Assembly: GCA_018714005.1 (NCBI GenBank) | Contig: DVOA01000123.1 | Location: 1 to 13,947, forward strand | Direction of reading: 5' to 3' | Length of the DNA stretch: 13,947 nucleotides | DNA from: Spyradomonas excrementavium | GTDB lineage: Bacteria; Cyanobacteriota; Vampirovibrionia; Gastranaerophilales; Gastranaerophilaceae | Notes under the pieces: model-generated | Told to the model about the DNA's origin: nothing | The model's database searches: none | The model's input: only the letters and a program-made list of their open reading frames with translations | Part shown: one piece after another, positions 6,330 through 13,326 of the stretch | Numbering within the stretch: the first letter of the stretch is position 1 | Layout: each line of letters begins with the position of its first letter | Made by a program: the position numbers and the translations under genes

Positions 6330-8465
6330 ATGGTAGATGTTAAAAAAATCGAAATTCCTGTAGGTGACAAAACCGTCACTATTGAAACAGGTAAGTATGC
6401 CAAATCAGCGAGTGGTTCGGTAGTAGTAAGATGCGAAGATACTATGCTCCTTGTTCATGCGGTTGTAAGCCCTGAACCGAGAGTGGGTATCGACTTTTTC
6501 CCGCTGTTAATTGATTATGAAGAAAGAATGTCCGCTATCGGCAGAATTCCCGGCGGATACAACAGAAGCGAGGGTAAAGCTTCTGATAAAGCCATCTTGA
6601 TTTCAAGATTAATCGACAGACCAATCAGACCTTTGTTCCCCAAAGGCTACAGAAATGATGTACAAATCGTATCACAGCTCGTCAGCCTTGATGAAAACTG
6701 CCAGCCTGATACGCTTGCAATGCTCGGCTCTTCTGCAGCATTAATGCTTACAGGCGCGCCTTTTGAAGGCCCTGTCGGCGCTGTCAGGGTTTCCAGACTT
6801 GACGGTCAGTTCATTGCGAACCCGTCTTATGCTCAGGCTGAAAAATCCGACATGGATATCGTTGTTGCAGGAACAAAAGATTCCGTAATCATGGTTGAAG
6901 CCGGCTTGAAATTCGTTTCAGAAGACGATATTATGGCTGCTGTTGAATTTGCGCAGGGATTTATTAAAACCCAGTGCGAATTGCAGGAACAATTTGCAAA
7001 AGAATGCGGCGTTGAAAGACCCGAGTTCATTAATCCTTACGATACTTCTGAAATTGCCAAAATCATCAACGATATCGCTTATGATACTGTTTTTGACGCT
7101 TATCACGATTTTGACAGAGAATCAAGAAAAGCCAAGCTCGACAAGGCTAAAGAAATGGTTAAAGCAGAGTTTGATTCTTACGGCGATGACCATGCCGCAA
7201 AAATCATGATGGCTGAAACCGGAATTGACTTTATTGCAGAGGAATTCAAGGCTCTTGAAAAGAAAATCATGAGAGCAATGATTCGTGATGAGCATGTCAG
7301 AGCTGACGGCAGAGGTTATGAGGATGTTCGCCCCATCTGGTGCGAAGTCGGCGTTATCCCCAGAGCTCACGGCTCGGCTGTATTCACAAGAGGTCAGACA
7401 CAAATCCTTTCTGTTGCGACCCTTGCAGGCCCGGGCATGGCACAGGAGCTTGATACGGTTGATCCGCAAACAAAGAAAACTTTCATGCATAAATATATAT
7501 TCCCCGGCTTTTCTGTAGGCGAAGTTAAACCGCTCAGAGGCCCCGGAAGAAGAGAAGTCGGACACGGACACCTCGCTGAAAGAGCGAATATCCCCGCACT
7601 TCCCTCACAGGACGAATTCGGATACACAATCCGCGTTACATCTGACGTTCTTGAATCAAACGGTTCAACTTCAATGGGTTCTACCTGCGGAACCTCAATG
7701 GCGCTTATGAATGCCGGTGTTCCGGTAAAATGTATGATTGGCGGCGTTGCAATGGGGCTGATTAAAGGTGAAAACGGCGATGATATCGTTTTGACTGACA
7801 TTCAGGGCATTGAAGACTTCCTCGGGGACATGGATTTTAAAGTTACCGGCAATGATGAAGCTGTAACCGCTCTGCAAATGGACATGAAAGTCAAAGGTAT
7901 CTCAAATGCAACCTTGAGAAGAGCGCTTGAACAGGCAAAAAGAGGCAGATTGCACATTCTTTCAAAAATGAGAGAGGTAATCACAGAACCTGCTTCTGAA
8001 ATGTCACCTTACGCACCGCGAATCTTCACAATGCACATCCCGACTGAAGATATCGGCGCAGTAATCGGACCCGGCGGTAAAAATATCAGAAATATCATCG
8101 ACTGCTCCGGCGCTGAAATCGATATTCAGGATGACGGCAAGGTTACTATCACAAGCAACGACAAAGAAGGCACTGATATCGCAATCAGAATGATTGAAGA
8201 AATCACTTTCAAGCCTCAGCCCGGCATGATTAGAAAAGGAAAAGTCGTAAGAATCATTCCTATCGGCGCATTCGTTGAGCTTGCTCCGGGAAAAGACGGC
8301 ATGGTTCATATTTCTCAGGTTTGCAACGAAAGAATCGAAACTATCGAAGGTCATTTGAGCGTTGGTGATGAAGTAATCGTTAAGGTTATGAAAACTGACG
8401 ACAAAGGCCGTGTAAACCTTACTATCAAAGGCGTTTCAGAAGAAGAAAAAGCTTCTGTTCAATAA
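6330..8465 (+). CDS. pnp: Polynucleotide phosphorylase
   Basis: PNPase degrades RNA from the 3' end using phosphate and can also add tails in reverse; it acts in the cytoplasm as a trimer. The 711 residues carry the full set of domains: RNase PH-like 1 (about 10-145, with EERMSAIGRIPGGYNRSEGK at 64-83), a helical linker (about 240-310), catalytic RNase PH-like 2 (about 320-545), a KH domain (about 560-625, IGAVIGPGGKNIRNI) and an S1 domain (about 632-700). Catalytic acids Asp490 and Asp496 in TDIQGIEDFLGDMDFK have the same six-residue spacing as in the E. coli enzyme, and the phosphate-site run STSMGSTCG is intact. No degradation is apparent. A candidate promoter in front and a strong terminator behind suggest it is transcribed alone. 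Confidence 0.98.
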   Translation: MVDVKKIEIPVGDKTVTIETGKYAKSASGSVVVRCEDTMLLVHAVVSPEPRVGIDFFPLLIDYEERMSAIGRIPGGYNRSEGKASDKAILISRLIDRPIRPLFPKGYRNDVQIVSQLVSLDENCQPDTLAMLGSSAALMLTGAPFEGPVGAVRVSRLDGQFIANPSYAQAEKSDMDIVVAGTKDSVIMVEAGLKFVSEDDIMAAVEFAQGFIKTQCELQEQFAKECGVERPEFINPYDTSEIAKIINDIAYDTVFDAYHDFDRESRKAKLDKAKEMVKAEFDSYGDDHAAKIMMAETGIDFIAEEFKALEKKIMRAMIRDEHVRADGRGYEDVRPIWCEVGVIPRAHGSAVFTRGQTQILSVATLAGPGMAQELDTVDPQTKKTFMHKYIFPGFSVGEVKPLRGPGRREVGHGHLAERANIPALPSQDEFGYTIRVTSDVLESNGSTSMGSTCGTSMALMNAGVPVKCMIGGVAMGLIKGENGDDIVLTDIQGIEDFLGDMDFKVTGNDEAVTALQMDMKVKGISNATLRRALEQAKRGRLHILSKMREVITEPASEMSPYAPRIFTMHIPTEDIGAVIGPGGKNIRNIIDCSGAEIDIQDDGKVTITSNDKEGTDIAIRMIEEITFKPQPGMIRKGKVVRIIPIGAFVELAPGKDGMVHISQVCNERIETIEGHLSVGDEVIVKVMKTDDKGRVNLTIKGVSEEEKASVQ

Positions 8466-8481
8466 AAACCTTAAAAAACGG

Positions 8482-8510
8482 AAAAGGGCTCCTTTTCGGA
8501 GCTCTTTTTT
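8482..8510 (+). terminator. Intrinsic terminator after pnp
   Basis: AAAAGGGCTCC (8482-8492) pairs with GGAGCTCTTTT (8498-8508) around a TTTTC loop, with one G-T pair, and the stem runs into six T residues (8505-8510). It begins 17 bases after the pnp stop. The A-run before the stem could give some activity on the other strand, but no minus-strand gene ends nearby. Confidence 0.9.
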
Positions 8511-8544
8511 GTTACAAGTTTACTTTTATTCGGAATTATTTTAA

Positions 8545-8561
8545 ACTTATAAGTATATACT
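8545..8561 (+). promoter_or_regulatory. Possible -10 element with an adjoining palindrome
   Basis: TATACT at 8556-8561 matches the -10 hexamer proposed for pnp. Directly before it is a perfect 10-base palindrome, ACTTATAAGT (8545-8554), which would sit in the promoter spacer. No good -35 is found 16-18 bases upstream, so either an activator or another sigma factor would be needed, or the match is chance in AT-rich DNA. Confidence 0.3.
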
Positions 8562-8579
8562 AGATTTGGATAATTATTT

Positions 8580-9683
8580 ATGGAGAATAAGTACAGAATA
8601 ATAATAATTTGCATGGTCTTTGTTGTCATGGGCGGAATGCTCTTTGATTTGAGCCACCGTGCAAGCAAGTTTGAGCAACAGAAATTACAAAACGAACAAA
8701 CAGCAACAAATTCTTTTGTTTCTAAAATTAAAAAAACGGATTCCACTGAAACCAAAACCGATACCAGTGAAATGGAATTCATGGCAATGGCGCAGAACGC
8801 CAAAATGAAAGTTACTCCGGTCAGACGTTCTGAAAAAATGGAAACGATTGTAACAAGAGAAGAGCTGGAGAATGTGCCTGAATTCACTCCGGAAACGGCG
8901 AATTCCGCAGGACAATCCGCTGTGAAAAAATTTGATTTTCCGCAATACGGGATTTCTGTTCTTCCATCGATGATTCCTGCAAAATACAGAGCCCATGACC
9001 TTAACGGGAACAATTATTACTTTCTGCCGGCAGCTAAAGGCACAGATATTCTGGGTTTGCTTGTAAAAACGGATTCATCTGACGCAATTTTATGGACAAA
9101 AGCAATAAAATACGAAAGAATTGCAAAACCAAATGTCCGGTTGATTACTTTTGTTTCAAAAAACCTCAAAGTTTATTTCAGCCAGAGAAACGGCATGGGT
9201 GCTTATCCAGTAAACCTGAATGCGGCAGGAAGCGTATTGAAAAATCCGTATGCACCTGTTTATTATACAAACCTAGCTCCGGGCAGCTATAGATTTAGTG
9301 TTTTGAAAGATTTCACTTATAAAAATAATGTGTATTCAATTGTTTCATTTTTGGACTTGAAAGCTGCACCGAAATCTAATCCGGTATCTGAAGAATTCTA
9401 TATTTACAAAAATAATGACGGAAACCTTGTAAAACATTATCTGTTGTTTGACAGAAAATTGCCTGTTAATGGTGAAACGGCTCCGGAACCGGAGTTTGAT
9501 GTTGTAACGGATGAACAGTATCTTTCAATAGTCGCAAAATCACCGGCTTCCTCCGAATTTCCAGCGTTTAACAGGGCTGTTAGATTCGGTGTGGATATTT
9601 TGACTGCAAATCTAAAGCCGCCTCAGACATCAGCTCCGAGTGCTGTCGGGCCCGGTGTTTCAATAATTGATATAGAAAAATAG
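8580..9683 (+). CDS. Uncharacterised membrane-anchored protein
   Basis: I do not recognise this 367-residue protein. A single N-terminal hydrophobic helix (about 6-22, IIIICMVFVVMGGMLF) after a short basic start looks like an uncleaved anchor with the rest outside the cytoplasm. Residues about 25-115 are polar, rich in Lys, Thr, Glu and Asn, and probably disordered. A globular part (about 118-345) contains many aromatic residues in beta-like stretches (NNYYFLP, YAPVYYTNLAPGSYRF, SEEFYIYKN). The tail (345-367) is rich in Pro, Ser and Ala. No cysteine pair, enzymatic motif or repeat is evident. It follows the pnp terminator and ends 27 bases before pyrH, so it may head the transcript that carries pyrH-frr-cdsA-rnc-rpe. 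Base usage looks like that of its neighbours. The ribosome binding site before the ATG is weak. It is clearly coding; the function is open. Confidence 0.8.
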   Translation: MENKYRIIIICMVFVVMGGMLFDLSHRASKFEQQKLQNEQTATNSFVSKIKKTDSTETKTDTSEMEFMAMAQNAKMKVTPVRRSEKMETIVTREELENVPEFTPETANSAGQSAVKKFDFPQYGISVLPSMIPAKYRAHDLNGNNYYFLPAAKGTDILGLLVKTDSSDAILWTKAIKYERIAKPNVRLITFVSKNLKVYFSQRNGMGAYPVNLNAAGSVLKNPYAPVYYTNLAPGSYRFSVLKDFTYKNNVYSIVSFLDLKAAPKSNPVSEEFYIYKNNDGNLVKHYLLFDRKLPVNGETAPEPEFDVVTDEQYLSIVAKSPASSEFPAFNRAVRFGVDILTANLKPPQTSAPSAVGPGVSIIDIEK

Positions 9684-9710
9684 CTGCTTTTAGCATAGTT
9701 AAGGAAAAAT

Positions 9711-10436
9711 ATGAGTGGTAATTTAAAGTACAAAAGAGTTTTATTAAAAATCAGCGGCGAGGCTTTGCTTGGCGACCAGCAATTCGGGATTGACCAAAAG
9801 CCTGTTGAGATGATTGCGAACGAAATAAAAATTGCGCATGACATGGGGGCTGAAATTGCAGTTGTTGTGGGCGGGGGAAACATTTTCCGCGGGATGAAAA
9901 ACAGCGCAAAGCTCGGAATGGATCAGGCGAGCGGCGATTATGTCGGAATGCTCGCTACTGTTATGAATGCAATTGCGCTCCAGAGTGCGTTAAGGAAATT
10001 GAATGTTTCCTGCAGGGTTCAATCGGCGATAGATATGGATAAAATTGCCGAACCTTACATAAGATTCAAGGCAATTCGCCATCTTGAGAAAAATCGTGTG
10101 GTTATTTTTGCCGCTGGAACGGGAAATCCTTTCTTTACAACAGATACAGCAGCCGCATTGAGAGCTTCTGAGATTGACGCTCAGGTTATGCTGATGGCTA
10201 AGAACGGGGTGGACGGTGTTTACTCTGATGATCCGCGTGTTAATAAAAATGCGAAAAAATATGACAAAATAACTTATGATGATATAATAGTTAAAGGCTT
10301 AAAAGTTATGGATACTGCATCATGTGCTCTTTGTAAACAAAATCATATACCGATTATCGTATTTGATTTTGCGGCAAAAGGAAGTATTGCAAGGCTTTTG
10401 AGCGGTGAAACGTTAGGTACTTTTGTAGGAGAATAA
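9711..10436 (+). CDS. pyrH: UMP kinase
   Basis: The bacterial hexameric UMP kinase of the amino acid kinase family converts UMP to UDP using ATP, in pyrimidine nucleotide synthesis. The 241 residues match the usual size. Motifs are KRVLLKISGEALLG (8-21), the GGGNIFRG loop (54-61), DYVGMLATVMNAIALQ (76-91), the UMP-binding GTGNPFFTTDTAAALRA (136-152) and KNGVDGVYSDDP (164-175). An AAGGA ribosome binding site five bases before the ATG supports the start. It lies 2 bases before frr, the near-universal bacterial pairing. Confidence 0.97.
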   Translation: MSGNLKYKRVLLKISGEALLGDQQFGIDQKPVEMIANEIKIAHDMGAEIAVVVGGGNIFRGMKNSAKLGMDQASGDYVGMLATVMNAIALQSALRKLNVSCRVQSAIDMDKIAEPYIRFKAIRHLEKNRVVIFAAGTGNPFFTTDTAAALRASEIDAQVMLMAKNGVDGVYSDDPRVNKNAKKYDKITYDDIIVKGLKVMDTASCALCKQNHIPIIVFDFAAKGSIARLLSGETLGTFVGE

Positions 10437-10438
10437 AA

Positions 10439-10999
10439 ATGGCAATTGACGAATTACTCATATTGGGTGAAGAAAAAATGGAAAAAGCGGTCGGCGCTTT
10501 GAAAAAAGAGTTTGCTTCTATCCGCACAGGCAGAGCAAATCCGCTTATTCTGGACAAGGTTGTTGTGGAATATTACGGTGTTCCCACACCTTTAAGACAA
10601 ATTTCACAGGTTTCTGTTCAGGATGGTCAAACGCTCGTTATTACTCCTTTTGACAAGTCGATTATCAAGGAAATCGAAAAAGCCATGATTAAAGCTGAAC
10701 TCGGAATTACTCCTAACAGCGATGGCATGGTTATTCGCCTGACTTTTCCGCCTTTGACTGAAGAAAGAAGAAAAGAAATCTCAAAAGATGTTAAGAAAAT
10801 TGCAGAAGAAGCAAAAGTTGCAATCAGAAACATCAGAAGAGATATGACTGATGAGCTTAAAAAGCTGGAAAAATCAGAAAACCTTCCTGAAGACACAGTA
10901 AAAGATTCGCAGGATGAAATCCAAAAATTAACTGACAAATACGTAAAAATTATCGACAGCGTTGCTTCTGAAAAAGAAAAAGAGGTTTTGACCGTATAG
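10439..10999 (+). CDS. frr: Ribosome recycling factor
   Basis: RRF, with EF-G, splits ribosomes after termination. The 186 residues have the L-shaped two-domain plan: a three-helix bundle (1-30 and about 104-186) and an inserted beta domain (31-103). Conserved stretches are SIRTGRANPLILD (27-39), VEYYGVPTPLRQI (43-55), RLTFPPLTEERRKE (100-113) and VAIRNIRRDM (127-136), with the ribosome-contacting arginines present. An AGGAG site (10427-10431) inside the end of pyrH sits seven bases before the ATG. Its stop overlaps the first base of cdsA. Confidence 0.97.
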   Translation: MAIDELLILGEEKMEKAVGALKKEFASIRTGRANPLILDKVVVEYYGVPTPLRQISQVSVQDGQTLVITPFDKSIIKEIEKAMIKAELGITPNSDGMVIRLTFPPLTEERRKEISKDVKKIAEEAKVAIRNIRRDMTDELKKLEKSENLPEDTVKDSQDEIQKLTDKYVKIIDSVASEKEKEVLTV

Positions 11000-11910
11000 T
11001 GAGCTTTCTGGAATCAATCAATAAAAATAAGCTAAGGCTGATTACCGGCTTAATAATCGGTTTTACCGTTCTGGGTGCGGTTTTTGCGGGCGGATTTCTT
11101 TTAATGCTTGTCGTAATGTACATTGTTTACGCGGGCTCAAAAGAATACGTCGCAATCCTTAGAAATAAAGGTTTTCGCCCGTTCTTAAGGCTTATTATCG
11201 CTGTTGATATAGCTTTTGTAATTCTTACAACGCTCCAGCGCTTTGATTTGGTTCCAATGGTGCTGACTTTTGGCACAATCGGGGCATTTATGGCTGTTTT
11301 GTTCAAAGGCCGCCAGCCTTATATTGCAAACGTTGCCACTACAGTGCTCGGATTTATCTACGGCGGGTTTTTGCCTTGCTTTTTGATTCTTTTAAGGCAG
11401 CTGGAGATGAATTCTCTCGGGCTCATTACGATTAAACTGAACCCGGGGCTTGGATTTATCTTTTTGCTGTTCTTTACGATATTGTTTACCGATGTCGGGG
11501 CTTATTTTTTCGGGTCAAAATTCGGCAAAACCCCTCTGGCCCAGGTTATCAGCCCTAAAAAAACCGTAGAGGGTGCGGTTGGCGGAACTCTTTGCGGGAT
11601 TGCTGTTTCAATGGGAATCGGGTATTTTCTGCATATTTTCTGGTATCAGTCATTGATTGCGGGGCTGTTGATTACATTTTTTGCACAAATCGGCGATTTG
11701 GCTGAATCTTTGATTAAACGTGACGCGGGCGTAAAAGATTCTGGAAATTCTTTGCCAGGGCACGGCGGTTTTTTGGACAGAGCGGACAGCTACCTTTTCA
11801 GCACGCCGGTTGCGTATTTTTATTTCAAATATTTTGTAATTAACAACCAGCTGGCTCTGGATGTTCTTGATTTGGCAAGAAAGGCGGTTCATGCAGTCGG
11901 ACTGTTCTAA
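10999..11910 (+). CDS. cdsA: Phosphatidate cytidylyltransferase (CDP-diglyceride synthase)
   Basis: CdsA joins phosphatidic acid and CTP to give CDP-diacylglycerol, the branch point for bacterial phospholipids. The protein has 303 residues and about seven to eight hydrophobic segments. The family signature is complete near the C-terminus: QIGDLAESLIKRDAGVKDSG (230-249) followed by LPGHGGFLDRADS (252-264). An upstream ISPKKTVEGAVGG (184-196) and TDVGAYFFG (164-172) also match. It starts with GTG at 10999, sharing one base with the frr stop, and an AGAGG 13 bases upstream could serve as ribosome binding site. The uppS and dxr genes that often flank cdsA after frr are absent here. The product feeds the phospholipids moved by the Mla-type transporter at the start of the window. 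Confidence 0.96.
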   Translation: MSFLESINKNKLRLITGLIIGFTVLGAVFAGGFLLMLVVMYIVYAGSKEYVAILRNKGFRPFLRLIIAVDIAFVILTTLQRFDLVPMVLTFGTIGAFMAVLFKGRQPYIANVATTVLGFIYGGFLPCFLILLRQLEMNSLGLITIKLNPGLGFIFLLFFTILFTDVGAYFFGSKFGKTPLAQVISPKKTVEGAVGGTLCGIAVSMGIGYFLHIFWYQSLIAGLLITFFAQIGDLAESLIKRDAGVKDSGNSLPGHGGFLDRADSYLFSTPVAYFYFKYFVINNQLALDVLDLARKAVHAVGLF

Positions 11911-12613
11911 TTTGAGGGATTTTTTGAATTCTGTTGTCGGGTTAGAGCAAAAAGAGGCCCAAAAGCTTCTTGAAATTGCTTTTTCGCACCCCTCTTTGTG
12001 CTCGGACGGGGCTGTTCCTTATACAAATTGCTACGAACGGCTTGAATTTCTCGGCGACGCAGTGTTGAAGCTGGTTGCGAGCGACTATCTTTATGCAAAA
12101 TTCCCTGAATCCCGCGAGGGCGAGCTCTCAAAAATACGCTCTTATATTGTCAGCGATGAAGTTCTGGCAAAAATTGCGCTGAAACTCGGGATGGAGAAAG
12201 AAATTCGCCTTTCAGAAACGGATAAATCGCTGCATTGCAATGAATCTATTCTGGCATGCGCTTTTGAGGCAATGCTCGGCGCCCTTTATCTTTGCGGCAA
12301 AACTGCTGAAATAAAAAGTTTCTTTGAAGCAAATTTTTCAGAATTGATAGGCGATATTGCAGAAAACAGGCTTGTAATAAACCCCAAGGCGATTTTGCAG
12401 GAATATACGCAATCTAAATCCAAAAATCTTCCGATTTACAAGCTTGTAAAAGAAATAGGCGCGGCTCATGCAAAGGAATTTTTTGTGAATGTATGCTACG
12501 AGGGGCAGATTCTTGCGCAGGGCAGCGGAAAATCCAAAAAGGCGGCACAGCAGGACGCTGCGTTAAAAGCGTGCGAGCATTTGAACCTCTTACCGGCAAA
12601 GGAGCAATCTTAA
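11891..12613 (+). CDS. rnc: Ribonuclease III with an unusual metal-site residue
   Basis: RNase III cuts double-stranded RNA, including rRNA precursors. Counted from the ATG at 11891 it has 240 residues: an endonuclease domain (about 8-150) with the signature YERLEFLGDAVL (48-59; Glu49, Glu52, Asp56), then a dsRNA-binding domain (about 163-232; NPKAILQEYTQ, GSGKSKKAAQQDAA). In the second metal-binding motif, normally ADAFEA, this protein reads ACAFEA (122-127): the Asp matching E. coli Asp114 is Cys123, while Glu126 (E. coli Glu117) is kept. An in-frame ATG at 11861 would add ten residues, but AAGAAAGG lies six bases before the 11891 ATG and the resulting length fits the family better. The gene overlaps the cdsA 3' end by 20 bases. 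The family call is firm; full activity is uncertain. Confidence 0.93.
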   Translation: MQSDCSNLRDFLNSVVGLEQKEAQKLLEIAFSHPSLCSDGAVPYTNCYERLEFLGDAVLKLVASDYLYAKFPESREGELSKIRSYIVSDEVLAKIALKLGMEKEIRLSETDKSLHCNESILACAFEAMLGALYLCGKTAEIKSFFEANFSELIGDIAENRLVINPKAILQEYTQSKSKNLPIYKLVKEIGAAHAKEFFVNVCYEGQILAQGSGKSKKAAQQDAALKACEHLNLLPAKEQS

Positions 12614-13257
12614 TGGAAAAAGTTATAGTTTCACCATCAATTTTGTCGGCAGATTTTGCAAATCTAGCCAGAGACGTTGAAATAATTCAGGAGGCAGGCG
12701 CTGACTGGATTCATGTGGATGTTATGGACGGACATTTTGTGCCGAACATAACAATCGGCGCTCCTGTTGTAAAAGCAATAAAACCTTATGCAAAAGTGCC
12801 TCTGGACGTGCATTTAATGATTGATAATCCTCAGAATTACGTCGAGGATTTTGTAAAAGCGGGTGCTGATATTTTGACTTTCCACTATGAGGCTGCTCAG
12901 GAGATGACAGAGGACGTAATTTCTCATATAAAATCGCACGATATCCTTGTCGGGCTTTCCATAAAGCCCAAAACCCCGCCGCAGGAGATTTTGAGATATC
13001 TTTTGATGGTTGATATGGTTTTGATAATGACTGTTGAACCGGGCTTTGGCGGGCAGAGTTTTATGCAGGATTGTGCGGAAAAAATCCCTGTAATCCGGCA
13101 AAATGCTCCTGAAAATCTTATAATTCAGGTCGATGGCGGGATAAATGCGCAAACCGGAAAAATCTGTCGTGATTTGGGCGCGAATTCCCTCGTTGCCGGC
13201 TCATACATCTACAAATCCGAGGATTTTGAAGAAGCTATCGAGTCGCTGCGTGAATAA
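12613..13257 (+). CDS. rpe: Ribulose-phosphate 3-epimerase
   Basis: Rpe interconverts ribulose 5-phosphate and xylulose 5-phosphate in the pentose phosphate pathway. The 214-residue TIM barrel contains IVSPSILSADFANL (5-18), HVDVMDGHFVPNITIG (34-49; metal ligands His34 and Asp36), DVHLMI (65-70; His67), MTVEPGFGGQSF (139-150) and VDGGI (173-177; catalytic Asp174). The loop SIKPKTP replaces the more common NPATP form, a variant also known in other epimerases. The start is the ATG at 12613, which shares a base with the rnc stop (TAATG) and has AAAGGAG eight bases upstream; an open stretch running back to 12493 in the same frame is only overlap with rnc. It is the last gene of the plus-strand run. 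Confidence 0.97.
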   Translation: MEKVIVSPSILSADFANLARDVEIIQEAGADWIHVDVMDGHFVPNITIGAPVVKAIKPYAKVPLDVHLMIDNPQNYVEDFVKAGADILTFHYEAAQEMTEDVISHIKSHDILVGLSIKPKTPPQEILRYLLMVDMVLIMTVEPGFGGQSFMQDCAEKIPVIRQNAPENLIIQVDGGINAQTGKICRDLGANSLVAGSYIYKSEDFEEAIESLRE

Positions 13258-13299
13258 CTATCGAAATGGCTTTTATTTTGCCCGCAATTGCCAGTTCAA

Positions 13300-13318
13300 T
13301 TTTGCGCAGGGTGCAAAA
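13300..13318. repeat. Short inverted repeat between convergent genes
   Basis: TTTTGC (13300-13305) and GCAAAA (13313-13318) form a perfect 6-base stem with a 7-base loop, in the 69-base gap between rpe and the minus-strand gene. Neither side is followed by a clear T-run, so it is at most a weak two-way terminator. I saw no better terminator for either gene. Confidence 0.3.
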
Positions 13319-13326
13319 CCGGCATG

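Noticed and set aside
7122..7801. Minus-strand open frames of 149 and 135 codons opposite pnp
   Set aside because: Both lie wholly within the conserved catalytic part of pnp and overlap each other; no independent start signals or protein motifs are visible.
8471..9013. Minus-strand open frame of 180 codons running through the pnp terminator
   Set aside because: It mirrors the N-terminal part of the gene at 8580-9683, its hydrophobic runs are antisense products of polar codons, and it would pass through the terminator hairpin. The plus-strand frame is longer and has sensible protein architecture.
9481..9494. Inverted repeat CTCCGG-AA-CCGGAG
   Set aside because: The 2-base loop is too tight for a full hairpin, it lies inside a coding region, and it is explained by Pro and Glu codons.
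9667..9696. Possible promoter TTGATA-18 bases-TAGCAT before pyrH
   Set aside because: The -10 is poor, and transcription would begin at the pyrH ribosome binding site and remove it. Read-through from the upstream gene is more likely.
12493..12612. Upstream extension of rpe inside rnc
   Set aside because: The extra 40 residues do not resemble epimerases. The ATG at 12613 has a good ribosome binding site and begins exactly where the family begins.
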